Notes: generated by a model from the letters alone, not told the origin. 64,000 bases of DNA from Sphingomonadales bacterium (GCA_009995225.1 JAACPW010000009.1:1-64000); one strand, 5' to 3'; numbered from the stretch's first letter, positions 52,248 through 61,986 are shown. Program-made: numbers and translations.

Positions 52248-53219
52248 ATGAACCATCCGTCCGCCGCGCCACGCCTGCACGCCCTGGTGGCCAAGAGCGG
52301 TATCGTGACCGAAATCCCCCCGCAAGATGTGGCGGCTTATGCCGGGCAGGGGTTCGTATGGCTTCATGCCGAAAGCGCAGCGCAGGCCAGCCTCGCCGAT
52401 CTGCCCGGTTATGTCCCGCCGTTGGCCGCCAACGCGTTGCTGGCGCACGAAACCCGCCCGCGCTGCGACGAGGTGGACGAGGCCGCGCTCATCAACCTGC
52501 GCGGGACGGCGGCGGACACGATGCAGGATAGTGACGGGCTGGTGTCGATCCGGGTGTGGGTTGAAGGCAAACGTGTCACATCGGTCAGCCGCCACCGCCT
52601 TGCCGCGCTGCACAAGGTCGAAGCGGCGATGCGCGCTGGGCGCCTGATGGACGGAGGCGATTTCGTGGCCGCGCTGGCGCAGGCGATTTCGACCGAACTC
52701 GATCCTCAGGTGGCGCAGCTGGGCGATAGCCTTGATGATTGCGAAGGGATGATCGACAGCGGTGATATCTACGCGTTGCGACGCAAGATTGCCGCGTTGC
52801 GCAGCCAGGCGATTGTGCTGCGGCGGTTTGTCGCGCCCGATCGCGATGCGCTGGGCGCCATGGCGCAGTTGGCATTTGACTGGATCAGCAAGGAAGACCG
52901 GATGCACCTGCGCGAAGCGGCGGACCGCTTTGCCCGCATGGCCGAGGAACTGGAGGCGGTGCGCGAACGTGCGGCGCTGCTGCACGAACAATTGACCGAT
53001 CTGCGCGCCGAAAAGATCGATCAGCGCAGCCTCGCGATCGCCGTGACCGCGTTTATCTTTCTGCCGTTGACCTTTGTGACAGGGCTGCTTGGCATGAATG
53101 TTGACGGGATTCCCTTTGCCAACCACGCTTGGGCATTCTGGGGCGTGGTGGGTTTTTGCCTGCTGATCAGCGCCATCGTGATGGGCTGGTTTGCGCGGCG
53201 GCAGTGGCTTGAGGATTGA
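52248..53219 (+). CDS. zntB: CorA/ZntB-family metal ion transporter
   Basis: 323 residues from ATG 52248. Long N-terminal cytoplasmic domain, a helix of more than 60 residues (QLGDSLDDCEGMIDSGDI... to LTDLRAEKIDQRS) and two C-terminal membrane helices (LAIAVTAFIFLPLTFVTGLLGMNV and WAFWGVVGFCLLISAIVMGWF). The GMN motif of the channel is present in GLLGMNVDGIP. The helix count and absence of long acidic loops fit ZntB, usually a zinc exporter or importer, but CorA for Mg2+ cannot be excluded. Stands alone, 102 bp before a tRNA gene. Confidence 0.85.
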   Translation: MNHPSAAPRLHALVAKSGIVTEIPPQDVAAYAGQGFVWLHAESAAQASLADLPGYVPPLAANALLAHETRPRCDEVDEAALINLRGTAADTMQDSDGLVSIRVWVEGKRVTSVSRHRLAALHKVEAAMRAGRLMDGGDFVAALAQAISTELDPQVAQLGDSLDDCEGMIDSGDIYALRRKIAALRSQAIVLRRFVAPDRDALGAMAQLAFDWISKEDRMHLREAADRFARMAEELEAVRERAALLHEQLTDLRAEKIDQRSLAIAVTAFIFLPLTFVTGLLGMNVDGIPFANHAWAFWGVVGFCLLISAIVMGWFARRQWLED

Positions 53220-53320
53220 TTGACGGCAAGGAATGGGGCAGCGATCTGGTGTTGACCAGCCGCAGGTAATCGTGGCAACGCCGGCGATAGTGAGCACGAG
53301 GCCCGATTTTCGGCCGCTGT

Positions 53321-53394
53321 GCGGGTGTAGCTCAATGGTAGAGCAGCAGCTTCCCAAGCTGACGACGAGGGTTCGATTCCCTTCACCCGCTCCA
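53321..53394 (+). tRNA. tRNA-Gly (anticodon CCC)
   Basis: 74-nt cloverleaf including the encoded CCA end. Acceptor stem GCGGGTG with CACCCGC, D arm AGCTCAATGGTAGAGC, T loop GGTTCGATTCC. The anticodon loop CTTCCCAAG gives CCC, reading GGG. The anticodon stem has one mismatch at its top (G-A), as in some other Gly(CCC) tRNAs. A plausible integration target but no phage is next to it. Confidence 0.95.
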
Positions 53395-53471
53395 CCTTCA
53401 GTGTAAAGAGGAACGTGCAGCAGGAACGCTAACCCCCTCGGCTTAAGGGCGCAGTTTGCCACCTTTGGTTG

Positions 53472-55553
53472 TCAGGGCGACTGAGTATTGATCCCGATTC
53501 CATAATACGAAGCGCCAGTCGGCGCTTGGTTTTGGGCCCAGAAAATTTGCCGCGCTGTGCATGGCTCCAGCGGATCGCTCAGCAAGAAACCCTGCATGTG
53601 CGTGCAGCCATGCCCGGCGACAAAGGCAACTTGCGCCAGGTTCTCCACCCCCTCGGCAGCAACCTCGATGCCCAGGCTTTCGCCCAATTGACATATCGCC
53701 CGCACGATCGAGGCGCTGCTTGGATCTTCCGGCAGCCGCGCAATGAAGCTGCGGTCGATCTTGATCCGGTCAATCGGGAACCGGTGAAGATAGCTGAGCG
53801 AGGAATAGCCCTTGCCGAAGTCGTCAAGCCAAACCCCTAGACCGAGCGCCCGCAATTCTTGCAAGGTGTGAAGGACTATGTCGTTTTCGCACAGGAGCGA
53901 ATTTTCCGTGATCTCGATCTTGAGCCTGTGCGCCGCCAAACCGCTGCGCGCGAGCGCATTCGCGACGCTGCGCACAAAGCGCCCGCCCATGATCTGAACC
54001 GGTGACACGTTGACCGAGACGCTGAGGTCTTCGGGCCAGGTGACGGCGGCTGTGCAGGCGCGCTCCAGCACGCTTTCGCCAATGGCAGTGATCAGGCCCA
54101 ATTCCTCGGCGATCGGAATGAAGATATCGGGCGGCACCTCACCGAGGGTGGGGGAGTTCCAGCGCAACAGCGCCTCGGCGCCAGTGACGCGGCGGGTGCG
54201 CGCATCGTAGATCGGCTGATAGAGCAGTGTGAAACTGTCGCTTGCCAAGGCCTGCCGCAGTTCGATTTCGAGCGCACACCGCTCCAGCATCGTCTGCGTC
54301 AATGTGGGGCTGAACACGCACACGCGCCCGCGACCTTCATGCTTGGCCCGGTAAAGCGCCAGATCCGCGTGCTGGATCAGCAGTTCTGCGTCGTCGCTGT
54401 CGCCGGGCGCAAGCGTCACGCCAACGCTGGCACCGATTTCGACAATGTAACCATTGAGCTCGAAAGGCGCAGAAAGGACATCGACGATTTTCGCAGCGAA
54501 CCGCTCCACGCTTTCGTCATCGCCCACATCGCGTGCCAGTATCGCAAACTCATCACCTCCGAACCGGGCGATGAGGTCGTTACTGCGCGCGGCCTTTCGC
54601 AGACGCATGGCGACACCCTTGAGCAAAAGATCGCCCACGGGGTGCCCCCGCGTGTCATTGACCGCCTTGAAACGATCGAGATCGATCAGCAGCAGTGCGA
54701 AAGGCTGCGCCGTGCCGTGCAACGCGGCGCATTCCCTGGCCAGTTGGGTCACGAAATTGTGACGATTGCTGAGGCCGGTCAGCATGTCGTGCATGGCGAT
54801 CTGCCGCAACCGCTGCTGCGTTTCCATGCGGCCCTCCTCGACAAGGTGGGTGGAGATGCCTGTTCCGACGATGATCAATGCCGCAACCGCAATCGCGGCG
54901 GCCATCGCGGTGAAGACTTGGCTGTCAGAGCCGCTTGAAAAACCTTCGATCGGGGTCACCTCGAAGGCTGCCATTCCGGTGAAGTGCAGCAGAAGAATGG
55001 CCCCCACCAACAGCAACGTGGCATCCCATGCCCGGCCCGGCGTATCCCTGTCCTTGCCGCGAAGCCGAAGGAGCGCCATCGACGACAGCATGATGGCGCC
55101 CACAACCGAACCCGCGACGTAGCCCGGACGCCAGCTGACAATCCCGTCAGGCCGGTAAGCGAACATGCCGACATAGTGCATTGCCGATATCGCAAGGCCG
55201 ATCATGGCACCGCCGCACAGGGTCGCGAATTTGCTGCTATGCAGCTTGGCAAAGATCAGGCCGAGCGCCGTCCCGGCAATGGCGATCAGGGCAGAGACAA
55301 TCGTCAAGGTCGGGTCGAAATTGACCGAGACGCCGGGACGGTAGCCGAGCATCGCAATGAAATGGGTGGCCCAAATCGAAAACCCGGCGCAGACCGATGC
55401 GAGAAACAGCCAGTGGAGCCAGGCTGAACCACGCGCATGGATCGCCCGGTGGGAAAGCCTGACCGTCACCAGTGAACCGAAAATGCAGACCAGCCCCGCA
55501 AGCAGCACGAGGAGCATGTTGTGATCATGGGCAAGGCAAGTCACGATGTGCAC
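53472..55553 (-). CDS. Membrane c-di-GMP signalling protein, MHYT-GGDEF-EAL
   Basis: 693 residues. An MHYT sensor of seven membrane helices (about 1-235) with three H-x-x-M type motifs: THFIAMLGY, SAMHYVGMFAY and LHFTGMAAF, thought to bind copper and sense O2, CO or NO. Then a GGDEF domain with intact GGDEF (G332 to F336) after LIDLDRFKAVNDTRGH, and an EAL domain starting with E460 in EALLRW, followed by SVNVSPVQI, LKIEITE, DDFGKGYSSLSYL. Both catalytic cores look complete, so it could make and break c-di-GMP; the balance is unknown. It is the only gene of its type here. Confidence 0.93.
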   Translation of the reverse strand: MHIVTCLAHDHNMLLVLLAGLVCIFGSLVTVRLSHRAIHARGSAWLHWLFLASVCAGFSIWATHFIAMLGYRPGVSVNFDPTLTIVSALIAIAGTALGLIFAKLHSSKFATLCGGAMIGLAISAMHYVGMFAYRPDGIVSWRPGYVAGSVVGAIMLSSMALLRLRGKDRDTPGRAWDATLLLVGAILLLHFTGMAAFEVTPIEGFSSGSDSQVFTAMAAAIAVAALIIVGTGISTHLVEEGRMETQQRLRQIAMHDMLTGLSNRHNFVTQLARECAALHGTAQPFALLLIDLDRFKAVNDTRGHPVGDLLLKGVAMRLRKAARSNDLIARFGGDEFAILARDVGDDESVERFAAKIVDVLSAPFELNGYIVEIGASVGVTLAPGDSDDAELLIQHADLALYRAKHEGRGRVCVFSPTLTQTMLERCALEIELRQALASDSFTLLYQPIYDARTRRVTGAEALLRWNSPTLGEVPPDIFIPIAEELGLITAIGESVLERACTAAVTWPEDLSVSVNVSPVQIMGGRFVRSVANALARSGLAAHRLKIEITENSLLCENDIVLHTLQELRALGLGVWLDDFGKGYSSLSYLHRFPIDRIKIDRSFIARLPEDPSSASIVRAICQLGESLGIEVAAEGVENLAQVAFVAGHGCTHMQGFLLSDPLEPCTARQIFWAQNQAPTGASYYGIGINTQSP

Positions 55554-55867
55554 GCAGAAGACCTCTCCACTCTCGCAATACCGATGAGGGATTAGTCAGG
55601 TCTGAAGATTGACAGCTAAATCATTCTTAATTGCCCTGTAAGGACACGCGGCAGATCGGCACGTTCCAGCGTGATGTCGTCATTAAGTGGCTGCAACAAA
55701 GACACTGTCGGTATATGCCCAGACCCTTGCCGTCTCGCGAAAATCGGGCGCCACCGATTTCCCGGCCACTGCGACATCGGCCGTGATCGGTAAGGATCCC
55801 ACGCCGATTGCCACAGGGGTTTCCGCGTAAGGGTGCAGGCCGTCTGCAATCGCGATTGGCCGTGCTG
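55554..55867. other. Gene-free stretch between the c-di-GMP protein and glyoxalase genes
   Basis: 314 bp without a supported gene. An AT-rich run near 55600-55635 is probably part of the promoter of the leftward c-di-GMP gene. No repeat or terminator recognised. Confidence 0.4.
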
Positions 55868-56323
55868 TTACCAGGCCCCCGTGTTGGGCATCGATACCCA
55901 AGGTTCCGCTGGGGCCTTGTGCTCGCCCTTTTGCAGCAGTTCCACCGAGATGCCATCGGGTGAGCGGACGAAGGCCATGTGGCCATCGCGCGGAGGGCGG
56001 TTGATTGTCACGCCTCCGGCTTGCAGCCGCGCGCAGGTTTCGTAGATATTGTCCACACGGTAAGCGAGGTGGCCGAAATTGCGGCCGCCCGTATAGGTTT
56101 CGGGCGCGCTGCCATCTTCGGGGGGCCAGTTATAGGTCAGCTCAACTTCGGCACTGGCGCGTTCCCCTGCACCGCGAAAATCCTCATCGGCGGCAAGGAA
56201 GATCAGCGTGAAACGGCCGGATTCACTCTCCATCCGCCGGGTTTCCCTGAGTCCGAGCAGTTCGAAAAATCGGATCGACGCATCCGGATCGGTCACGCGC
56301 AGCATGGTGTGAAGATAGTGCAT
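55868..56323 (-). CDS. gloA: Glyoxalase I (lactoylglutathione lyase)
   Basis: 151 residues with two beta-alpha-beta-beta-beta modules. Metal ligands are His5 in YLHTMLRV, Glu in AEVELTYN, His in NFGHLAYRV and Glu in ISVELLQ. Pattern SIRFFELLGL and GHMAFVRSPDG fit GloA. It isomerises the methylglyoxal-glutathione hemithioacetal. Starts 2 bp after the stop of the DJ-1-like gene, so the two are coupled and both act on methylglyoxal. Confidence 0.93.
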   Translation of the reverse strand: MHYLHTMLRVTDPDASIRFFELLGLRETRRMESESGRFTLIFLAADEDFRGAGERASAEVELTYNWPPEDGSAPETYTGGRNFGHLAYRVDNIYETCARLQAGGVTINRPPRDGHMAFVRSPDGISVELLQKGEHKAPAEPWVSMPNTGAW

Positions 56324-56325
56324 GA

Positions 56326-57021
56326 TCAGCGCGCCTCGGTCTGCAAGACGTCCATCACCAGTTCGGCGGTGCGGGTTGCGGAGGCCGGATTCTGTCCGGT
56401 GATCAGATTGCCATCGCGCAACGCGAAAGGTTCAAAATCCGGGCCGCTTTCATGCTTGGCGCCCAGCTGCTTCAGGCGACTTTCGAGCAGGAATGGCATG
56501 GCTTCGGCGAGGCCCACGGCACGTTCTTCGCTGTCGGTGAAGGCCGCGATACGGCGACCATTGACCAGCGGCTTGCCATCGGGACCGATGGCCGAAACCA
56601 GTCCGGCCGGACCGTGACACACAGCCGCAACGATTTTGCCCTGCCGGTCCATACGCTCGATCAGACGCGCGAGTTCATCATTGTCGGGATAATCGAACAT
56701 GGTGCCATGTCCGCCGGGCAGAAAGACCGCATCGAAGCCGGACGTGTCGATGCTGGTAAAAGCGAGGGTGTTGGCAACCTCGGCCTTCAACACATCGTCC
56801 TGGAAGTAGCGTTCGACCGAGGCGTCGTTTTCCCCATCTTCGGTGAGGCTGCGCGCATCGATCGGGATTGCGCCGCCGGCAATCGAGGCAATCTTCACAT
56901 CGGCCCCCGCATCGCGAAAGGCATAATAGGGCGTCGTCAGCTCTTCCAGCCAAACGCCCGTCGGCTCCGTGCCGGGAGTCATGCGGTCAGCGGACGTGGC
57001 GATCATCAGAATACGGGGCAT
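56326..57021 (-). CDS. DJ-1/PfpI-superfamily protein, probable Hsp31/glyoxalase III type
   Basis: 231 residues from ATG 57021. Nucleophile elbow AAVCHGPAGL with the reactive Cys, GGHGTMFDYPDNDEL upstream and TGVWLEELTTPYYAFRDAGADV at the start, all typical of the Hsp31-like branch that acts as a glutathione-independent glyoxalase or a deglycase. Directly upstream of gloA in one operon, giving two routes to remove methylglyoxal. A protease or amidotransferase role is less likely. Confidence 0.87.
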   Translation of the reverse strand: MPRILMIATSADRMTPGTEPTGVWLEELTTPYYAFRDAGADVKIASIAGGAIPIDARSLTEDGENDASVERYFQDDVLKAEVANTLAFTSIDTSGFDAVFLPGGHGTMFDYPDNDELARLIERMDRQGKIVAAVCHGPAGLVSAIGPDGKPLVNGRRIAAFTDSEERAVGLAEAMPFLLESRLKQLGAKHESGPDFEPFALRDGNLITGQNPASATRTAELVMDVLQTEAR

Positions 57022-57222
57022 GGGGTAATGTCCTTGAACAAATTGGGTTTCGGGCTTGCAGACCCAGGCATCTGCAAGACAAAAGCCCAATTAGCCGAGA
57101 ATGTTTCCACGGTCCGGAGCGGTGGCGGCGCGATGGTGGTGTTTTCGGGCGCGGTCAGCGGCGCGCGGCTGCACCAAACTCTTGCGCAGGCGCCCGTTTG
57201 GGCCGCTCCGTCGGCGCCCCGC

Positions 57223-59508
57223 TTACTCCGCGATCCGTTTGGGCTTTGCGATTTGGGCCTTGCGGATGTCGGCATCGTGCCACGGCAGGCGATGCCATTG
57301 CTTGTCTGCATAGGCGCGGGTCTGGTCGGCGGCATGGGGTGATGCCGGGTTGGTCGATTGCGAATAGCTGAGGATCGCATCCGCCACAGGGCCCTTGTCG
57401 TCGAAGCCGACGATCTGGATGTAGCTCGTCCCGTGCACCGGCATCAGGCCGCCATAAGGCGCGGGGCGCGATTCCTGCATATTGAGCACGCCCAGCGTGC
57501 CAGGCCCGCCGTGAATGGGGATCGCTGCGTTGCCGGCCATCACCCGCTGCACATCGCCCCATGGCGCATCCAGCGCAATATTGGCGGTATCAAGCTCGGC
57601 CACCGCTTCGGCCAATGTGGCGAGCAGTTTCTCACCCTTGGTCCCGTCCGTGGCGAGTGTATGCGGGGTGTTCAGCGGATCGGCCGGGTTGAACGGCACC
57701 TGCCACAGACCGGGCAGGCGGCCCGCCTTGGCCCAGAAGGCGCGGAACAGCGCCGCGCCCCGGCTGGTCGCTTCGAAGCGGTGATCCCATCCGGCCAGCG
57801 CCTTGCAGCCGCGAACCGCCGCTTCGGGCAGAGGGCTTTCGGAACTGCACAAGGCTGCGATCTCGTCCAAGGCCATGTCGGCGGCAAGGCTTTTGTTCGC
57901 GAAAGCATGGGCCTGCGCGCGGGCGTGATCCACCTTGCCTGCGGCCAGCAGCGCCTCGGTTTCGGTGAAGTTCGACCGGGTGCGAAGACTGCGCGCGGTG
58001 CCATATTCGCCCAGAACCGGCGAAAGCTGGCGATGCGGGATTGCCGGATTGCTGATCCAGTAGCTGTCGTTCGAATTGGTCAGATAGCTGCGCACGATGG
58101 TCGCGGCCTGATCGCTGGCCGGCATCAGGCCGGACACGGGGGTGCCTGCCGCGACGTCCCAGTCACAGGACTGCTTCGTCCCGTCGAGCAGCACGGCGAA
58201 TTCGGCGAACAACCCGGAGATCGGGGTGGCGCAAGTCTTGATCTTTTCGCCCGACACATTGGGAACCGCCGTTACATCGGCGTGAAGCGCATCGCCGTGG
58301 CGATCGGCGGCAATCGTGTTGACCCACGGGATGCCAAGCGTCTCGCTGACAGCGGTCTTCACCTCGCCGACGTTCTTGGCTTCGCCGATGCGGAGCCATG
58401 CCTCGATCCCGCGCTGGTTGCTGCGGTTGACGTCGCGGACCGCAAAGGCGGTGGCCGCGCTCCAGGTGATGCCGCGATTGGGAATGACGAAGACCGGGCC
58501 GTAGCGGGTCGAATAGAGCGTCCGCGTCACCGCCGGCGTGCCTTCAGGCATTGGCACGGTGACAGTCTGCGGCGTCATCACTAGGCTTTCGCCATCGACC
58601 ATGTAACGGGTAGGATCAGCCGGATCGAGGCTGAGCTGGTAGAGCGTGAAGTGCTTGGCCTGCGTGACGGTGTGAGTCCAGGCAATGTCCTTGTTGAAGC
58701 CCAGCGTCGGCAGCGGCGTCCCGGCAAGGCCCACGCCCATCACCTCATAACCATCCGGTCCCTTGACGTGCATCTGCCAGAAGCGGCTGGGGCCCTTCCA
58801 TGGGAAGTGCGGATTGCCGATCACCATGCCGCGCCCGTTCGCAGTCGTATCGCCGCCAAAGGCCCAGCCATTGCTGCCCATGCCCAGTTCGCCGGGCTTG
58901 GGCATATTGATGGCCGCTTTGGGCGCTGGGCTTCCCGGCGGGGCGGCATTGGCGATGGCGGGTGCAAGGTTCAGTGAGCTTGCCAGCAGCATCTGCTTTT
59001 CATTCAGGCGCAGCATATCGTCGCGCGTGATCGGGCGGACCCAGGCCTTGCCCCGGCATTCGGCGGGGATGCCTTGCGTCCCTGCATCCTTCAGGAAGCG
59101 GTTGTATCCCGCAACATAGCCATCGAGCAGGCCGATAACCCGCGGGGTCAGCGTCTTGGCACCTTCCTGCAACGCGGGAAGATCGATGATGGCGCGGAAA
59201 AACACGTCCGAGGACAGGTTATCGACCTGCTCGAAGCCCAGAGTGGCGGTGGCCTCAGGGCCGAAATGGAGCGAGCGCGTGCCCGCCACTGTGGCAAACT
59301 CCTCGGCCAGCAGGCACAGATTGTCTTCGGCATAGGCATAGGCGACGCCGTATCCGACGCCGCGCCAGTCTTTTGCTTCGATATGCGGGATGCCGTAGGT
59401 CGTGCGGGCGATCGTGGCCTGATAACGCTTGCCCGCCAAGGCCTCGCTCGCTGGCACAAGTGTCAGCGCAGCCGCGCCTGCCGCCAGAACCGCCATCCGC
59501 TTCATCAT
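57223..59508 (-). CDS. Penicillin acylase-family Ntn hydrolase
   Basis: About 761 residues from ATG 59508, with signal peptide (MAVLAAGAAALTLVPASEALA). The propeptide is cut at Gly-Ser in LGMGSNGWAFGG, giving Ser (about 211) as N-terminal nucleophile. Around it: VIGNPHFPW, TLGFNKDIAWTHTVTQAKHF and the later asparagine-rich SNDSYWISNP. Family members hydrolyse amide bonds of acyl-homoserine lactones, penicillins or cephalosporins in the periplasm. Several PvdQ/QuiP-type proteins silence quorum signals; the substrate here is not determined by sequence. Confidence 0.9.
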   Translation of the reverse strand: MMKRMAVLAAGAAALTLVPASEALAGKRYQATIARTTYGIPHIEAKDWRGVGYGVAYAYAEDNLCLLAEEFATVAGTRSLHFGPEATATLGFEQVDNLSSDVFFRAIIDLPALQEGAKTLTPRVIGLLDGYVAGYNRFLKDAGTQGIPAECRGKAWVRPITRDDMLRLNEKQMLLASSLNLAPAIANAAPPGSPAPKAAINMPKPGELGMGSNGWAFGGDTTANGRGMVIGNPHFPWKGPSRFWQMHVKGPDGYEVMGVGLAGTPLPTLGFNKDIAWTHTVTQAKHFTLYQLSLDPADPTRYMVDGESLVMTPQTVTVPMPEGTPAVTRTLYSTRYGPVFVIPNRGITWSAATAFAVRDVNRSNQRGIEAWLRIGEAKNVGEVKTAVSETLGIPWVNTIAADRHGDALHADVTAVPNVSGEKIKTCATPISGLFAEFAVLLDGTKQSCDWDVAAGTPVSGLMPASDQAATIVRSYLTNSNDSYWISNPAIPHRQLSPVLGEYGTARSLRTRSNFTETEALLAAGKVDHARAQAHAFANKSLAADMALDEIAALCSSESPLPEAAVRGCKALAGWDHRFEATSRGAALFRAFWAKAGRLPGLWQVPFNPADPLNTPHTLATDGTKGEKLLATLAEAVAELDTANIALDAPWGDVQRVMAGNAAIPIHGGPGTLGVLNMQESRPAPYGGLMPVHGTSYIQIVGFDDKGPVADAILSYSQSTNPASPHAADQTRAYADKQWHRLPWHDADIRKAQIAKPKRIAE

Positions 59509-59624
59509 CACTCTCCCGCACCCAGTTTTTCCAGTTGTCGTGCGCAACCTATCGGCAAGGGGCGGGCAAAGTAAAGGGGCGCCCCGCCGCGTGGCAGGGC
59601 CCCCCTCAAGTCATGCGGAACCGA

Positions 59625-60575
59625 TCAGAACGCGGCGGTGACCGAAAACACCACAGTGGCGTCCGAAATCGAATTGCCCGCGAGCGTTGCGAAATTGGGA
59701 CGCAGAAGATTGGCTTCGGCTTCCGAAATATCGGTATCGACATAGGCCACCGACAGCGTCAGGCCCGAGATCGGCGTGATATCCGCGCCGATCAGCCAGT
59801 CGAAATAGGTGCCGGTCGGCGCAATGCTGGTGCCGTTGGGGCCAAGGCCGGGGTTGCCGTCCGAATAGCCGATATGGGCTTTCAAGCTGACCGGCGTATC
59901 CGCAATGCCATAGACCGCATCGGCCGCAAGGTAGAGGTTGTCTTCCTTGTCGCCGGGATCAAAGCCGCCCCCGACAGGGAAGACATTGCCCAGCGCTTCC
60001 TGCTGGGGCGCGTAGGCGACCGTGGCCGTCAGCCCGACCGGGCCGACATCGCCCGACAGCTTGGCGTAGAGTTCGGCAAAATCGGTGGTGTCCGCGCCGC
60101 TGGGATACATGAACCACGTCAGGCCCACATCAAGCGTGCCTTCGCCGACCGGCATGGCATATCCCGCAAAGAGATCCAGTTCCATATTGGCGCCGCCAAA
60201 GGTGCCCCATCCCGCAAGGTTGGAACCCCAGGTGCCGACATAAAAGCCGCTCTCGTGGCCGATGGTGAAGCCGCCTTGGATCGCCATGCCTTCATCGGTC
60301 TGGGACACGCCGCGGAAGCGGTAATCGCTGATGAGGGTGGCCGAACCCGAAACCGTGATCGGGGACGCGGCATCTTCCTGGCCGGTGGCGGTCGCAAGAT
60401 CGATAGGCGCGATCGCGCGCTGCGAAGCGGCAGCATCACCGGTATCGGCCACGACAATTTCGGTATCATCGACAGGGCCGGCGGCGGCCGCTTGCGACTC
60501 ACCTGCAAAGGCAGGCGTGGCAAGGCAGGCGATGAAAGCAACGGCCGATGCGGCCGAGGCAAAACGAATGGACAT
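59625..60575 (-). CDS. TorF-family putative porin
   Basis: 316 residues from ATG 60575, with signal peptide (RFASAASAVAFIACLATPAFA). TorF signature ISDYRFRGVSQTDEGMAIQGGFTIGHESGFYVGTWGSNL and a C-terminal strand ATVVFSVTAAF ending in Phe, the mark of an outer-membrane barrel. Alternating strands such as LDVGLTWFMYPSG and VGLTATVAYAPQQ form about 12 to 16 strands. These porins pass unknown solutes. The gene stands alone, with GGAGCG before the start. Confidence 0.88.
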   Translation of the reverse strand: MSIRFASAASAVAFIACLATPAFAGESQAAAAGPVDDTEIVVADTGDAAASQRAIAPIDLATATGQEDAASPITVSGSATLISDYRFRGVSQTDEGMAIQGGFTIGHESGFYVGTWGSNLAGWGTFGGANMELDLFAGYAMPVGEGTLDVGLTWFMYPSGADTTDFAELYAKLSGDVGPVGLTATVAYAPQQEALGNVFPVGGGFDPGDKEDNLYLAADAVYGIADTPVSLKAHIGYSDGNPGLGPNGTSIAPTGTYFDWLIGADITPISGLTLSVAYVDTDISEAEANLLRPNFATLAGNSISDATVVFSVTAAF

Positions 60576-60789
60576 AAGGAACGCTCCATAGAGAGGTTTG
60601 GATCGTTCCACCTGCGCGGCGTGCAGGAATTATTCTCCGAAGAATCGGGTTCCCGTCACGTCGAAGTCATAATCCCCCATGCCGCATCCGCGCACAAAGC
60701 TTATATCACCGGGCCATTTCATATTAGGTTATTGCGTGGCTTTCCTGCAACAGTTTGCGGAATGACCCGGCCCGGTGTGCGTGGAGGTC

Positions 60790-61866
60790 TCATTCGGCGG
60801 TGCGAAGGCTCTCCATGTCGATCACGAAACGATACTTGATGTCGCTGGCCTCCATCCGGTCATAGGCTGTGGCGATGTCCTGCATCGCGATCACCTCGAT
60901 ATCGGGCACGATGCCTTTCTCGGCGCAGAACGCGAGCATTTCCTGCGTTTCGGCGAGCTCGCCGATGCCGCTGCCGGTCAGCACCTTGCGGCCCAGCAAC
61001 ACGCCGGTGTGCAGTTCGGGCAGCATATCGATCATGCCCACCAGCACCTGCACCCCGTCGATCCGCAGCAGGTGCAGATAGGGCGTTACATCATGGCGCA
61101 CCGGAATGGTATTCAGGACCATGTCGAAAGATCCGCGATTTGCCTTCATCGCCGCCTTGTCGGTGGTGTTGAGAAACGCGTGCGCGCCCAGCTTTTCGGC
61201 ATCCTCGCGTTTGCTTTCGCTGCGGGACAGAACGGTGACTTCGGCGCCCATCGCGGCTGCCAGCTTGACCCCCATGTGCCCCAACCCGCCGAGCCCTGCG
61301 ACCGCAACCTTGCTGCCGGGGCCGACCTTCCATGTGCGCAAGGGGCTGTAAGTGGTGATGCCTGCGCACAGCAACGGCGCGGCTTCGGCACTGGGGAGGG
61401 CATCGGGGATCTTGAGCACGAATTCCTCGCGCGCCACGATCCGTTCGGAATAGCCGCCATAGGTGGGTGAGCCATCGCGCCGGTCCGTGCCGTTATAGGT
61501 GCCCGTATTGCCGCCACTGGCGAGGCAATATTGCTCAAGATCGGCCTCGCAATGCGCGCATTCCAAGCAGGAATCGACCATGCATCCGATCGCCACGCGG
61601 TCGCCAATCTCGTGGCGCGTCACAGCCTCGCCCACAGCGGCCACAGTGCCGACGATCTCGTGGCCGGGGACGATGGGGTAGGTTGTGAAGCCCCAGTCAT
61701 TGCGGGCCGAATGCAGATCGGAATGGCAGATGCCGCAATGCGTGATCTCGATCAGGACATCGTCGTGCCGAAGGCCCCGGCGGGTGATCTGTATCGGCCC
61801 GACCCCGCTGTCAGGCGCGGTCGCGCCATAAGCCTTGGTGGGGTATGCGTTGGTGGCGGTGGTCAT
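60790..61866 (-). CDS. Zinc-dependent alcohol dehydrogenase, MDR family
   Basis: 358 residues. MDR fold with catalytic zinc ligands in HCGICHSDLH and GHEIVG, and structural zinc cysteines in CLECAHCEADLEQYC. The nucleotide-binding region GLGGLGHMGVKLA follows. The pattern (HSDLHSARNDWG, YGGYSERIVAREEF) is that of the YahK/Adh group that reduces aldehydes with NADPH. Cytoplasmic. It lies 121 bp downstream of an SDR gene in the same direction. Confidence 0.92.
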   Translation of the reverse strand: MTTATNAYPTKAYGATAPDSGVGPIQITRRGLRHDDVLIEITHCGICHSDLHSARNDWGFTTYPIVPGHEIVGTVAAVGEAVTRHEIGDRVAIGCMVDSCLECAHCEADLEQYCLASGGNTGTYNGTDRRDGSPTYGGYSERIVAREEFVLKIPDALPSAEAAPLLCAGITTYSPLRTWKVGPGSKVAVAGLGGLGHMGVKLAAAMGAEVTVLSRSESKREDAEKLGAHAFLNTTDKAAMKANRGSFDMVLNTIPVRHDVTPYLHLLRIDGVQVLVGMIDMLPELHTGVLLGRKVLTGSGIGELAETQEMLAFCAEKGIVPDIEVIAMQDIATAYDRMEASDIKYRFVIDMESLRTAE

Positions 61867-61953
61867 GGAACCTCTCCTGTGAACTGCAATATCGAACCCG
61901 CAGGGTTCGCAAGGGCGACTGCCCGCCGGCCCTTAGGCCGCCCCCGCGGAGGC

Positions 61954-61968
61954 GTCGGCGAAGCCGAC
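61954..61968. terminator. Short hairpin downstream of the SDR gene
   Basis: GTCGGC-gaa-GCCGAC, a perfect 6-bp stem with a 3-base loop, 19 bp after the SDR stop on the minus strand. No U run, so terminator function is doubtful; it lies in the gap before the alcohol dehydrogenase gene. Confidence 0.3.
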
Positions 61969-61986
61969 TAGCCGCGAGCGCGAAAG

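Noticed and set aside
53321..53394. tRNA-Gly as the attachment site of the integrase island
   Set aside because: It is more than 34 kb from the island and no repeat of its 3' end occurs at 11789 or 19147.
59373..60839. 488-codon plus-strand frame opposite the acylase and TorF genes
   Set aside because: Spans two well supported minus-strand genes and the gap between them; no domain recognised.
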